Below are positions 32,313 through 41,713 of a DNA stretch of 42,898 bases, one piece after another (the first letter of the stretch is position 1; each line of letters starts with the position of its first letter). This stretch comes from Deltaproteobacteria bacterium RBG_16_49_23 (GTDB lineage Bacteria; Desulfobacterota; BSN033; UBA1163): contig MGQQ01000138.1 of NCBI GenBank assembly GCA_001798855.1, positions 1 through 42,898 on the forward strand, read 5' to 3'. The notes below the pieces were generated by a model. It had not been told where the DNA came from and did not search any database. It saw only the letters and a list, made by a program, of their open reading frames with translations. A program made the translations under genes and the position numbers.

Positions 32313-35300
32313 TTACTGCATCCCTAAAAAAGCCCTGGCCAAAAAAGCGGCCATCTGGTCGCGTAGAACATTATTGGATGGACAATACATTCCTGTTGCG
32401 CATCCCGCGGTGGTCCCAAGATTTACAAGCTGCTCGATGTTCCTGCAGAAGGGGCTGCTTTGAAGCACATCGTTAAACGGAGATAGACCGGCACAGACTC
32501 CTTCATAGAACTGGCCACCCTCCACTGCCCTCACAATGAAGGCTGCCATCTGCTCCCGGGTCACGTTGTTCCCGGGGCAGTACATGCCGGTTGTGCATCC
32601 AGCGGTGATCCCAAGAGCCATAAGTCTTTCGATGTTGGCGCAATGAGGATTGACGTTAGTCACATCGTCAAATACAGTTCCTAAGCAGATCGAAGCATTA
32701 GTTCCATCCACAACCCTCACAAGAAACGATGCCATCTGATCGCGAGTGACGGGATTAGAAGGACAGTATTGTAATGGATTCAATGAGCAACCCAGAGTGA
32801 CTCCAACGCCGTAAATTGACTGGATGTATGCACGTGCAAAGTTATCGTTTGGGACATCCCCAAAGCTAACCGGGGGCTGAAAGCTCACCGTAAAAATTCT
32901 TGTAGCAGGAGAAAGATCCTCGTTTCCTGCGCTATCCTTTGCCTTCACATGAAAGGTATAAGACCCGTCAGGCAGGTTGCTGTAGGATATGGCGGTAGAA
33001 GGACCAAAGGCCGACCATCCGGAGTCAAACCCTTCGAGGTATGTGGCATAGAGAAGATTGGATGCCGGAGTCGCATTATCCGAACCCTTAAAGATAAATG
33101 TGGCATTACGGGTCGTGATATTTCCGCCTGGACCACTGATGATCAACGTCTCGGGAGGAGTCAGGTCAGGGCAGGCTGAGGTTGACTGGTTTCCAAGCAG
33201 CGTCCAACCCGTCTCTGCATTCTCTGCATTTTTGGCCTTCACCCTGAAGCTGTAAGGGCTGCCGCACACCAGGCTACAGCTATCCCAGGAGGCCCCTGTG
33301 GTCCAGCCGGAATTCGTCCCTGCTGTGGTGTTCTCGCAGAAATACTGGGTTCCGGAGGGGTTTGCATTATCAGCCCAGTTCGCACGGACACAGGTTTCAG
33401 TTATATTAGAAAATGCGGCTGCTCCGGGAGGATTGGCCAGGGTAAACCTGGAAGCAACAGGAGAGTAACCCGTCTCGATGCCATCTCCGTTTCTTGCCTT
33501 GGCCCTGAAACTGTAGCTCGCATTCGGTAAGAGAGAATTACTGGTCCAGAAATTATTGTCCTGCTTCCAGCCGGAGTTGGTGACATTGGTGGTATTCTCG
33601 ATCAATAACCCTGAGCTTCCACGGTTGAGCCCCGAGGGAGTATTGGTGGATTGAATCTGAATGCTTGTTGAGGTTATTGCGCCGAACGTCACCCCAGTCG
33701 GGGCCTCAATAGCGGTATAGAGATATCTTGTCGGGGAGGAGTAAGCTGTCTCATTATTGCCCCCATCTCTTGCCTTCACCCGATAGCCATATTGATGGTT
33801 GGGTTGGAGTCCGGCATTCGTATAAGATGTTTCAGCCTGCCAGGCTGAGTCAGCTCCTCCACTGCCTCCGGTAGGACTATCCACAAAATCGAAGTAGTAA
33901 TCGATAGGAGCCGTTGGATCACTTGCTGTGCTTGCCGTCATTGTGATGGAGGTTGTTCCCGTTGCTGCAGGAGCAGTGACCCAGGTCATCGGATTCGGCG
34001 TCGGCGGAGTCAAATCAGGCAGAGAGTAGGTGACCGTAAGAGTGTCGATTCCAACATTTCCGTCTGGCTCCCGATCCCGGGCAGTGACTGTGATGATGTT
34101 TTCACCGACAAAGAGTGATATGCCAGTTGCGCTCCATGAAGAAGTTCCAGTGCACGTCCCGCTTCCTCCCCGGTCATTAGACCATGTGACTTTGGTAATT
34201 CCCACATTATCTGTTGCCGTTCCGCTGATGCTGATCGCCGGTTGAGTGGTTGAATAGGTCGGGTTGCTTGTGGGTGAGGTAATGGTGACTGTCGGAGAAG
34301 TCGTATCCACAATGGCTGTGAATTCATCCGCTCCAATATCCACAGTGGCATTAATGATTCGGGGGTCTCCTTCAAAGTCGGTCGTGAGTGTCACTGGAAT
34401 GACCGCATTGCTTCCTGCATTGATACAGGGTGAACCCGGTTGGAGGTGAAAATCCCCTCCCGCTCGGTTCACAAAGAGCGGGTCGAGATGAATGTCGGTT
34501 GCTCCTGCTGATAAGTTTATGTAGTAGGAGTGGCTGCCCGTGTCAAATATATCGTTTTTTCCTAAGGTTGGAACAAGCATAGGAGTCATCGGATATTGCC
34601 AGATACCCGAAGAGTTAAAAGCAATGACGTTATTGGCGACGATTGCTCTCCCAGGGGGAGGGATCGGAGGAGGAGGCAAGGGGGCCGGAAGCGCTAAGGC
34701 GATTCCCCCTCCCCATTCGGAGAACATGGCAGTCGCGGTATTGCCCACAATTGTATTATTCACTATGTACAGGTCATCGTTTGGTGATGCATGGGTCTGG
34801 GCATAGATGCCTCCGCCCATGCCTGCACCAAGAGGGCTTTTCGCTTCATTATTGATAATCAGATTGTTCAGGATGCGTCCTGCCAAGTTACTCTGCACGC
34901 AGATCCCCGCCCCGGCATTAGCAATGTTTCCCTGGATGAGATTCCCCCGGATCAGGAAATTTTGACTCCCTCTAAGAGAGATGGCGCCCTCTGTGGCCCC
35001 ATTGTAAAGGGGAGTAAGAACATACATGAAATTATTTTCAATGATATTCCCAAGTATCCAGGGATCCGAATACTCTCCATAGATCGCCCCCCCATAGACA
35101 GCACGGTTCTGGGTTATGGTGTTTCCTTCGATCACCGGTGCGGAATGGATAAAATAGATCCCCCCGCCGCTGCCGGAGAAAGTATTGATGATCTCATTCT
35201 CCGTTATGGTATTCTTGCGAATGAAGGCAGCGCTCAGATAGGTGTAAATCCCTCCTCCATATCCGGGTTTATTGGCATTATCGAAAGGGTTACCCAACGA

Positions 35301-37190
35301 GTTATGTCTAATCGTGTTATTCTCGATGTAGGGTGTGCTCACCTGGCAATAGACGCCTCCTCCAAGACCGCCGTATCCATCATTTCCACCGGGTATTTGT
35401 CCCCCGGTGTACCTGCCGCCATTCTGAATCGTGAAGCCGTCCACCGTGCTGACCAGGTATCCTGCCCTCTCGATCATGACAACGGTGGGGATTCCTACGC
35501 CATCCAGGATAGTTGGATTAGCAGCGATGTTCCGGTTGAGGCGACTGGTTTCAGTCCCGGCAAATCCTCCATAAAGGTAAACGAATGCCCGTAATACAAC
35601 GTGCTCCTGGTAAGTACCTGCGGCAACCCACACTTCCCCTCCTGTTAAGGATGCTGTCAGGATGCCTGCGGCAACGGTTCTTTTGGCTGTCGCCCAACTC
35701 AACCCATCATTGTCATTATTTCCTCCTGTTTTCACATATATGACCGGCGTAGAAGAATTCCATGAAGTGCCATCCGACTCATCCGCCCCGATATCGACTC
35801 CGCTCCCGATAATCCGATTTTGACCGTCCATATCGGTCCATCCGGGTGCGACCGCCCCTGTGGTTCCGGCATCAATGCAGGGAGAGCCAGGCTGCAGGTG
35901 AAAGTTCCCGATTTTGTAATTGGCCAACAGGGGATCGGCTGAAATATTTCCGTTCAAACCGGTTTGATCAGCAATCCCCTGGTAATCGGATATTTGTCCT
36001 CTCAGCGTATTCCCATAAACGCAGTTGTTGCCAATGGTGGCTGTGGAAGGATTCGTATCCCCCAGCTCCAATCCCCAGGTGTTGTAAACGATCAAGTTAT
36101 TGCGTATCACCGGAGAGGTTGTATGCCAGACGATTCCGGAGCCATTATTTGCCACAACCGTATTATTTGTAATGACAGGAATGCCGCCATGCTCCGGATC
36201 CGTATCGAATAGCATGATCCCTCCGCCGACCCCGCCTCCATTTGCAGCGATGGTGTTGTTGACGATGATCGGGGTCGTAACGGCAAATTCAATCGTGCTG
36301 TTATCCAGATCTCTCGTGGTGGCGAAGATTCCCCCCCCTTTTCCCAGAAAATTCGTTTCGGCATAGGCGGCCATATTGGCAATGATTTTATTATTGGCAA
36401 TGAACGGGGTGACATGGCCATGGATGCTGACTCCTCCGCCATTCAGCGCCGACACGTTACGAAAGATTGTATTTTCTGTAATCGTCGGCATCACCGGCCC
36501 ATATTGTGGAGGCGTGATATGCTCGGAGCCGATGATTGCGATCCCTCCTCCGCTCTCGCTGGCGAAATTCTCAGTGATCACATTTTGGGTTATGATAGGG
36601 TGCTCTTTGGGCGCCGTAATTTTATAGTTGATTATAAGAATGCCTCCGCCGGCATTGGCCCGATTCTCACTGATAGTGTTATTGATGATGGTAGGGGCCG
36701 ACCCCAGAATGGCGATTCCTCCGCCAGCCATGTCATGTCCCCGGATGATAACAAATCCATCGATGCGAGTTGCCTGTGTCGCTCCTCCACGAATATAAAT
36801 AACAGTGCCGATTTCAGGCGGCATGGGAAAGGGGCCGCCTCCGCCGTCCAGAATGGTTATATTGACGTTCCAGTCGCGTTGGTCACGAGCCGTTTCAGTG
36901 CCGGCGAAGCCGCCGTACAATGCCATGTCTACAGCCAATTCGCTCCCCGGGCTGCCGACGGTTTTATTCTTGATGTGCTCGGGATAAGTTCCGGCAACTA
37001 CCCAGATTTCGTCCCCCTGATTCCCCGCATTGATTGCGGCCTGAACGGTTTTCTTGGCTAAGTCCCAGTTTGCACCGGAGTTGGCGTCGTTGCCACCAGG
37101 TTTGACGCGGATGATGGCTGAATAGGCGGCTGTTTGTAAAAGGATGACAAGGATGAATGACGTTAAACTAATTTTGAAAAGGTGTTTCAT
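32313..37190 (-). CDS. Giant secreted beta-helix/Fn3 protein with three SLH-like repeats
   Basis: The 1625-residue product uses ATG 37190, preceded by GGGGGGATC and followed by signal peptide [19 protein letters not shown]. Two right-handed beta-helix units (choice-of-anchor Q/pectate-lyase-like) start at [20 protein letters not shown] and [20 protein letters not shown], with many N-N-x-I and G-G-G-I turns; each ends in D-I-G-A-D-E. An Ig-like segment ([16 protein letters not shown]), Fn3-like repeats and a Y-Y-Y-like domain ([20 protein letters not shown]) follow. Three Cys-containing SLH-like repeats close the protein, ending [17 protein letters not shown]. Likely an adhesin or polysaccharide-binding surface protein; no catalytic site is evident. 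Confidence 0.9.
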   Translation of the reverse strand: MKHLFKISLTSFILVILLQTAAYSAIIRVKPGGNDANSGANWDLAKKTVQAAINAGNQGDEIWVVAGTYPEHIKNKTVGSPGSELAVDMALYGGFAGTETARDQRDWNVNITILDGGGGPFPMPPEIGTVIYIRGGATQATRIDGFVIIRGHDMAGGGIAILGSAPTIINNTISENRANAGGGILIINYKITAPKEHPIITQNVITENFASESGGGIAIIGSEHITPPQYGPVMPTITENTIFRNVSALNGGGVSIHGHVTPFIANNKIIANMAAYAETNFLGKGGGIFATTRDLDNSTIEFAVTTPIIVNNTIAANGGGVGGGIMLFDTDPEHGGIPVITNNTVVANNGSGIVWHTTSPVIRNNLIVYNTWGLELGDTNPSTATIGNNCVYGNTLRGQISDYQGIADQTGLNGNISADPLLANYKIGNFHLQPGSPCIDAGTTGAVAPGWTDMDGQNRIIGSGVDIGADESDGTSWNSSTPVIYVKTGGNNDNDGLSWATAKRTVAAGILTASLTGGEVWVAAGTYQEHVVLRAFVYLYGGFAGTETSRLNRNIAANPTILDGVGIPTVVMIERAGYLVSTVDGFTIQNGGRYTGGQIPGGNDGYGGLGGGVYCQVSTPYIENNTIRHNSLGNPFDNANKPGYGGGIYTYLSAAFIRKNTITENEIINTFSGSGGGIYFIHSAPVIEGNTITQNRAVYGGAIYGEYSDPWILGNIIENNFMYVLTPLYNGATEGAISLRGSQNFLIRGNLIQGNIANAGAGICVQSNLAGRILNNLIINNEAKSPLGAGMGGGIYAQTHASPNDDLYIVNNTIVGNTATAMFSEWGGGIALALPAPLPPPPIPPPGRAIVANNVIAFNSSGIWQYPMTPMLVPTLGKNDIFDTGSHSYYINLSAGATDIHLDPLFVNRAGGDFHLQPGSPCINAGSNAVIPVTLTTDFEGDPRIINATVDIGADEFTAIVDTTSPTVTITSPTSNPTYSTTQPAISISGTATDNVGITKVTWSNDRGGSGTCTGTSSWSATGISLFVGENIITVTARDREPDGNVGIDTLTVTYSLPDLTPPTPNPMTWVTAPAATGTTSITMTASTASDPTAPIDYYFDFVDSPTGGSGGADSAWQAETSYTNAGLQPNHQYGYRVKARDGGNNETAYSSPTRYLYTAIEAPTGVTFGAITSTSIQIQSTNTPSGLNRGSSGLLIENTTNVTNSGWKQDNNFWTSNSLLPNASYSFRAKARNGDGIETGYSPVASRFTLANPPGAAAFSNITETCVRANWADNANPSGTQYFCENTTAGTNSGWTTGASWDSCSLVCGSPYSFRVKAKNAENAETGWTLLGNQSTSACPDLTPPETLIISGPGGNITTRNATFIFKGSDNATPASNLLYATYLEGFDSGWSAFGPSTAISYSNLPDGSYTFHVKAKDSAGNEDLSPATRIFTVSFQPPVSFGDVPNDNFARAYIQSIYGVGVTLGCSLNPLQYCPSNPVTRDQMASFLVRVVDGTNASICLGTVFDDVTNVNPHCANIERLMALGITAGCTTGMYCPGNNVTREQMAAFIVRAVEGGQFYEGVCAGLSPFNDVLQSSPFCRNIEQLVNLGTTAGCATGMYCPSNNVLRDQMAAFLARAFLGMQ

Positions 37191-37282
37191 TGTGATCCCC
37201 CCATCTCGCAAAGAGTGTTCAGCATTCATGCCCCACCAGAATTACAAATTTAAGGTTTATTGGGTTCATTGAGCTTGTTGAG

Positions 37283-37312
37283 TTATTGGGTTTAACCCAA
37301 GTAACCCAATAA
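37283..37312. terminator. Hairpin between the 37404 and 32313 genes
   Basis: TTATTGGGTT pairs with AACCCAATAA around a 10-nt loop. It lacks a clear T tract on the minus strand, so termination strength is uncertain. It is the only hairpin between the two minus-strand genes besides the ACACCC repeat. Confidence 0.45.
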
Positions 37313-37371
37313 GCCCAAATAACACAAGTAACCAAGAAACCTGAAATAAAAAATTTGAAATGGATTTATTT

Positions 37372-37403
37372 TACACCCTACACCCTGCACCCAGCACCCT
37401 GTA
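37372..37403. repeat. ACACCC-rich repeat after the 37404 gene
   Basis: ACACCCTACACCCTGCACCC, then AGCACCCTGTA, ends exactly at the stop codon. The last 30 bases are nearly identical to those next to the 32313 gene. Confidence 0.65.
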
Positions 37404-39581
37404 TTACTGCATCCCCAAAAAAGCCCTGGCCAGAAATGCGGCCATCTGGTCGCGGAGGACGTTATTAGCAGGGCAGTACATACCTGCTGAACATCCCAGA
37501 GTAACATTAAGAGTCCTGAGCCTTTCGATATTGGCACAATGAGGAGCTCCCAGCGGCACATCGTTAAATACATCTCCTGCACAAACCGTAGCATCGGCCC
37601 CATCCACTGCCCTCACAAGAAAGGATGCCATCTCCTGCCGGGTCACATTGCCCAGAGGACAATATAAATTTGGTCCGCAACCCAGTGTAACGTTAAGAGT
37701 CCTGAGTCTCTCGATATTGGCGCAGTGAGGGTTGTCTGCAGTCACATCGTCAAATACAGTCCCTAAGCAGGTCGTCGCATTGGCCTTATCCTTTGCTCTC
37801 ACAATGAAGGCGGCCATCTGTTCACGGGTGACATTATTGCCGGGACAATACATGCCAGCAGCGCATCCCGCAGTAATTCCATCATTATAGATTGCCATAA
37901 CATAATCGTTTGCCCAGTGTTGAGACAACACATCCAAAAATGTGGGCTTGTGGAGTCTGAAGAAATTCAGCAGATCCGACCAGATCTGAGGGCTATAGTT
38001 GTGACCAACACCAGGGTAAATGACAAATTGGGCGTTAGCGGCCACGGAGTCATACATCTGCTCAGCAATCGGCCAACGCTGAGAGATATTTGGGAGGGGA
38101 GAACAATTCAGCATCGCACAAATCAGATCCCGGTCCTCCTGCGGCATATCTCTGGTGTCGAGCGCATCGTTTGTGTCCAGGTTTCCGACATAGATATACT
38201 TGGGAACTGTCAGGAATGTGTTAAGGTCAAAGGGGACACCCACAAGTTGCTCGACGTCAGCTACCCCGACGGGATACCTGAGGGGAATTCCATTCCATAC
38301 GCCTACCGGAGCTATCGGCCAGCCGCCGGGCGACCCCTGCGCCACCGCTCTGACTATCCCAGGATGAAGGGCAGTGAACCTGCTTACGAAAGCCCCTGAC
38401 GCTGAGAACCCCGTTAAAAAGACTTTCTCTTCGGTCTGGTAACCCATTGCGGCAAGCTTTTCCCTCGCGTCATTGATCATGGCGATCAGTTGGAGATCTA
38501 TGCGCTTGAGGTTGTCAGGAAGATACGAAAGATAGAGGCTGTACCTGTCGAGGGCGTGGGTGTAAATGCCTCCCGGCTCAGGAGCCTGCGGTGTTATCGG
38601 TCTCGGAAATGTTGGGACTAACAGGGGAGCATCCAGGTCAATCGCAAAACTCGATCGCTGCAACACCAGATCGTGGGCTTTCCCGTCGTGGAAGTTAGGG
38701 TCGTCGCTCCATGTCCCGCTGTTGTTCGGTTCGACAAGAAGAACCGATCCCTGACTGAGTGAATTCGGGACGCTGAGATAATACGGCCAGTGAAACCCTT
38801 TCGCAGGATTTGCTTCGATCCTTTGCAATTGAGCGCCCATTTCGGTTGTGAACGATAATGTAAAAGTCGGTAAAGCGTGACCATCCATGGACTCATAAGG
38901 AGGATATCCCGGGGGGCTGAGCGTGATGCTGACTGTCACACCAGCTCCGAGCCTCTGCGGATCCGTTCTGACAAAAGTGACAGTCATCCGGTCTGTTGAC
39001 CATACAATATCGCTTGATCCCCAGTTCGTGGCGGAAGTCGTGCCGCCGCGCATGGGCTTATTGAATACTATCGATACCGATGGGAGGTCGCGAGAAACGT
39101 TGATTGCCCCATTCGGAGGGCTCGTCGAGACAACGTAAGGAGCCTGTGAATCCAGCAGAATCGTGAACGACAACGTATAGGTCGGCAGGGGAATCCCCTG
39201 TAAATCCTGGAAGCTTGTAGATCCCTGGTAATTCAGGATGAGTGTCACTTGGGTTCCGGGTGCAAGGTCTCCCAGACCGGGTCTTGTCAGGTTAATAATC
39301 GTATTGCCCGCCGACCAGAAAACCGACATGGGTGACCAACTACCAGTCATGTCTGTAATGCTGTAGCCTCCACTCATTGGCTCGCTGAAGGTGATCGAGA
39401 TCACGGTCTGATTCCCGGGGACATTGGTTGCGCCGTTTGCAGGGCTTGTTGACACTACTGTAGGACCCTGGGCCAATGCCTCCTGGATGGGAATACAGAA
39501 AAGCAGAGGGATGACAAAGATGAGAATAAACGGAGTTGCCCCTGTAAGCCACGCAATCTTTTTCGTAGGTTTTGTCAACAT
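37404..39581 (-). CDS. Ig-like/alpha-beta-hydrolase protein with three SLH-like repeats
   Basis: This 725-residue protein has a signal peptide (hydrophobic LTGATPFILIFVIPLLFC, ending ALAQG). Two SbsA-type Ig-like domains follow (TVVSTSPANGATNVPGNQ; YVVSTSPPNGAINVSRDL). Residues ~255-540 form an alpha/beta-hydrolase like PHB depolymerases and feruloyl esterases: FLTGFSASGAFVSRF with Ser393 as probable nucleophile and YPGVGHNYSPQ for the His near 526. Three Cys-containing SLH-like repeats complete it, ending [17 protein letters not shown]. Likely a surface-held esterase or depolymerase; the substrate is not readable. Confidence 0.85.
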   Translation of the reverse strand: MLTKPTKKIAWLTGATPFILIFVIPLLFCIPIQEALAQGPTVVSTSPANGATNVPGNQTVISITFSEPMSGGYSITDMTGSWSPMSVFWSAGNTIINLTRPGLGDLAPGTQVTLILNYQGSTSFQDLQGIPLPTYTLSFTILLDSQAPYVVSTSPPNGAINVSRDLPSVSIVFNKPMRGGTTSATNWGSSDIVWSTDRMTVTFVRTDPQRLGAGVTVSITLSPPGYPPYESMDGHALPTFTLSFTTEMGAQLQRIEANPAKGFHWPYYLSVPNSLSQGSVLLVEPNNSGTWSDDPNFHDGKAHDLVLQRSSFAIDLDAPLLVPTFPRPITPQAPEPGGIYTHALDRYSLYLSYLPDNLKRIDLQLIAMINDAREKLAAMGYQTEEKVFLTGFSASGAFVSRFTALHPGIVRAVAQGSPGGWPIAPVGVWNGIPLRYPVGVADVEQLVGVPFDLNTFLTVPKYIYVGNLDTNDALDTRDMPQEDRDLICAMLNCSPLPNISQRWPIAEQMYDSVAANAQFVIYPGVGHNYSPQIWSDLLNFFRLHKPTFLDVLSQHWANDYVMAIYNDGITAGCAAGMYCPGNNVTREQMAAFIVRAKDKANATTCLGTVFDDVTADNPHCANIERLRTLNVTLGCGPNLYCPLGNVTRQEMASFLVRAVDGADATVCAGDVFNDVPLGAPHCANIERLRTLNVTLGCSAGMYCPANNVLRDQMAAFLARAFLGMQ

Positions 39582-39708
39582 GATAAAATTATCTCCCTTT
39601 TTTTATTATGGTAACCCCATACGAGATATTGGAATACAGAAGCAGAACCTCACATAAACATAAACCTGCGAAAACCTTCGATTTCCTTAGTTTCATTTCA
39701 CATTCGCT

Positions 39709-39746
39709 TTGACATGAAACCAATTCTGTGATAATTTTGGTATAAT
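39709..39746 (+). promoter_or_regulatory. Promoter region of the toxin-antitoxin pair
   Basis: TTGACA (39709-39714) has TAATTT 17 bp downstream. A second, stronger-looking extended -10, TGGTATAAT, lies at 39738-39746. Either would place a start site 20-40 bp before the ATG at 39775, which has AAGGAG upstream. Confidence 0.5.
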
Positions 39747-39774
39747 AAATCTATTAAGTAAGGAGTGGCCTCGA

Positions 39775-39990
39775 ATGAACCGTGCACAGGTGAAAAGCGC
39801 TGTTGATATTCTCCACCAAATCGAGAATATCGAAAAAGAGATATTGGATTTAAAATTAACTCTCCTCAAAACTCTGCCCCCCGCCGGAAAGAAAGCGCTC
39901 TCTTTCAAAGGAATTCTCAAAGGAGTAGAAATTACCGAAAAAGATATAAGGTCCGCAAAAAAATCTCTTTATAGCAAAATGGGGGTTTAG
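39775..39990 (+). CDS. Probable VapB-type antitoxin
   Basis: This 71-residue protein starts MNRAQVKSAVDILHQIENIE. It is helical and charged, with a basic C-terminus (SAKKSLYSKMGV), and no clear Arc/MetJ or AbrB signature. It is called an antitoxin from position: directly upstream of a PIN-domain gene, 7 bp gap, same promoter. Antitoxins of PIN toxins are often small, poorly conserved proteins that bind and neutralise the toxin and repress the operon. Confidence 0.65.
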   Translation: MNRAQVKSAVDILHQIENIEKEILDLKLTLLKTLPPAGKKALSFKGILKGVEITEKDIRSAKKSLYSKMGV

Positions 39991-39997
39991 CGAAACC

Positions 39998-40387
39998 ATG
40001 AATTTTGTCACCGACACCCACGCACTCCTGTGGTGGTTTATTGATAGCCCCAAGATAAGCCCAAAAACTGCCGAGATTTTTGAAAAATGTGAATCGGGTG
40101 ATAATATTATTTTTATTCCGTCCATTGTCCTGGCTGAGGCTCTCAGCATTTTCGAGAAGAAGCGAATCTCTTTTGATTTTAAGAAGCTATTTAACCAGAT
40201 TACTGACAGCCGAACCTTTATGATCGTTCCACTCGACTACCCAATCCTCCATATCATGTTAGATCTAAGAGATGTCCCTGAGCTCCACGACAAAATAATT
40301 GTCTCAACGGCAAAGTATCTTGATGCTCCCCTCATTACCAAAGACAAAACCATTCAAGCTCTTTCTCTTATCAGGACTGTCTGGTAG
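39998..40387 (+). CDS. PIN-domain toxin (VapC-like ribonuclease)
   Basis: A 129-residue PIN domain. Acidic residues of the magnesium site are in place: Asp6 in VTDTHALLWW, Glu47 in VLAEAL, Asp98 in PELHDKIIV and Asp116 in ITKDKTI. The VTDTHALLWW start is typical of the VapC subgroup. VapC toxins cut tRNA or rRNA when the antitoxin is lost. It is cotranscribed with the small gene upstream. The plus-strand pair interrupts a row of minus-strand secreted-protein genes, suggesting separate acquisition. Confidence 0.85.
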   Translation: MNFVTDTHALLWWFIDSPKISPKTAEIFEKCESGDNIIFIPSIVLAEALSIFEKKRISFDFKKLFNQITDSRTFMIVPLDYPILHIMLDLRDVPELHDKIIVSTAKYLDAPLITKDKTIQALSLIRTVW

Positions 40388-40432
40388 CGATTACTGGGAA
40401 ATCCTAAAAACCTTCTTGAAAAATCTTTTTTG

Positions 40433-41440
40433 CTATTGAGGGACGTCTTTGCATTGGCCGGCGTGCAAAACGGAGACGCCGACCGCATAGGCTTCGCAGT
40501 GGTTGCAATACGTCTGGTTGTCGCAACCACAGACCAGAGGAAGGCAGGCAAACGTTAAAGGACATACAGGTCTGGGCGCACAAATACCCTGGCCGGCACA
40601 CTGACCGTCCGGCTTCAGGCAGAACCAATTTGGGCTGCAATCTTCATTTATGGTGCATCTTTTGATATCTTCACATCGCCCGGGGTGGAGCACGGAAACG
40701 CCGGCCGCAGCCGCTTCACATTCATTCCCATAGGTCTTTCCGTCGCACCCGCAAACGGGATCGTAGTATAGGGGGCAGGCCTCGGGTTTTAGTCTGCACA
40801 CACCCTCTCCTTCGCAATCCCCTGGTTGTTTAGCACAGTACTCTTTTTCGGCGCACGCTGTGTTGCTGGTGCATAGCTTTGGTTGAACCATCGGCTGATG
40901 CTCAAAGGCGACGGAGATATGAATCCCCCTTAACCTGGACGCCGTGTAAGGAATCAGGTCCGTTATCTTCACGATGTGATAGGGGTTTGTAATCACGGTC
41001 AGGGGGCCCGGGGTTTTATTGTCCATCACTAATGCTCTCATCCCTCTCGGAAAGATCAGGTTAGCGGAGAGGGATAGATTCACGGGATCGATATCACGGA
41101 TCTCCTCAATGGATATTATTTCAATAGCGGGGCCGCCTCCTGAAGTCTGAAATCCGAGAAGAGTTACGAGAATGAATTCTTTCCAGAAGTTTACAACAGG
41201 CAGAGGCAGGGCAGGGGAGAGGCCCTGGGTATGCTTTTCCCAGAACCATTTCCATGTCATTGGGTCCCTGATGACCATATCAGCTCCAAGGAAGTTGGAA
41301 TCGTTATACCTGAAATATGAGATCTCCCCTTTGGCTATCGTTTCAAAAGGGATGGAGCGAGGATGCGCGACCCCCTGGAGGAATAATGGAGAAACAAAGA
41401 GAATAAAAACCACAACCCATACTTTTTTCAGATTAGACAT
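40433..41440 (-). CDS. Secreted PrcB-like protein with Kazal-type domains
   Basis: The 335-residue protein has a signal peptide (KVWVVVFILFVSPLFLQGVA). Residues ~45-125 resemble the PrcB C-terminal domain (VIRDPMTWKWFWEKH; FILVTLLGFQTSGGGPAIEI). The C-terminal 150 residues are Cys-rich: CAEKEYC and GVCRLKPEACP, a Kazal-type unit (DPVCGCDGKTYGNECEAAAA), then NWFC-GICAPRPVCP and a second, diverged Kazal unit (LVCGCDNQTYCNHCEAYAVG). Kazal domains inhibit serine proteases. It may protect the cell surface from proteases, its own or those of competitors. It has no SLH tail although it is surrounded by SLH-tailed genes. Confidence 0.82.
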   Translation of the reverse strand: MSNLKKVWVVVFILFVSPLFLQGVAHPRSIPFETIAKGEISYFRYNDSNFLGADMVIRDPMTWKWFWEKHTQGLSPALPLPVVNFWKEFILVTLLGFQTSGGGPAIEIISIEEIRDIDPVNLSLSANLIFPRGMRALVMDNKTPGPLTVITNPYHIVKITDLIPYTASRLRGIHISVAFEHQPMVQPKLCTSNTACAEKEYCAKQPGDCEGEGVCRLKPEACPLYYDPVCGCDGKTYGNECEAAAAGVSVLHPGRCEDIKRCTINEDCSPNWFCLKPDGQCAGQGICAPRPVCPLTFACLPLVCGCDNQTYCNHCEAYAVGVSVLHAGQCKDVPQ

Positions 41441-41529
41441 CTGAATCCCCCCTTCTTAAACATTGTTTAATCCATTGTGATGGAGTGTCAACCTGAAACC
41501 ATTCACCCTCCCCTCTATCACGGCTTAAG

Positions 41530-41660
41530 TTAAAACTTAACCCCCCTTTATCCCCCCTTAAACTAAGGGGGGAATAGAGAAAGGAATCCCTCCCCTTATA
41601 ACTCCCCCTTCCCCCTCTTAAGGTAAGAGGGGGAAGATGGACGGCCTCTGGCTCGTATGA
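41530..41660. repeat. G/C-rich palindromic repeats
   Basis: CCCCCCTTAAACTAAGGGGGG (41552-41572) is in the same family as the 63-bp palindrome at 27780-27842. A second hairpin, CCCCCTCTTA with TAAGAGGGGG, lies at about 41609-41633. No gene is present in 41441-41713. Confidence 0.65.
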
Positions 41661-41713
41661 GCCTACGGCTCGGAGAGGGGCGTTAGATTGGGAGGAAGGA
41701 GGGGTTATGAATC

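Noticed and set aside
34791-35594. 267-codon plus-strand open frame
   Set aside because: It is antisense to the beta-helix protein gene. Repeats in that gene lower stop frequency on the other strand; no ribosome site or motif.
39775-40387. Type II toxin-antitoxin pair as a recently inserted element with its own ends
   Set aside because: No flanking repeats or integrase are visible; only its orientation and different gene type suggest separate origin.
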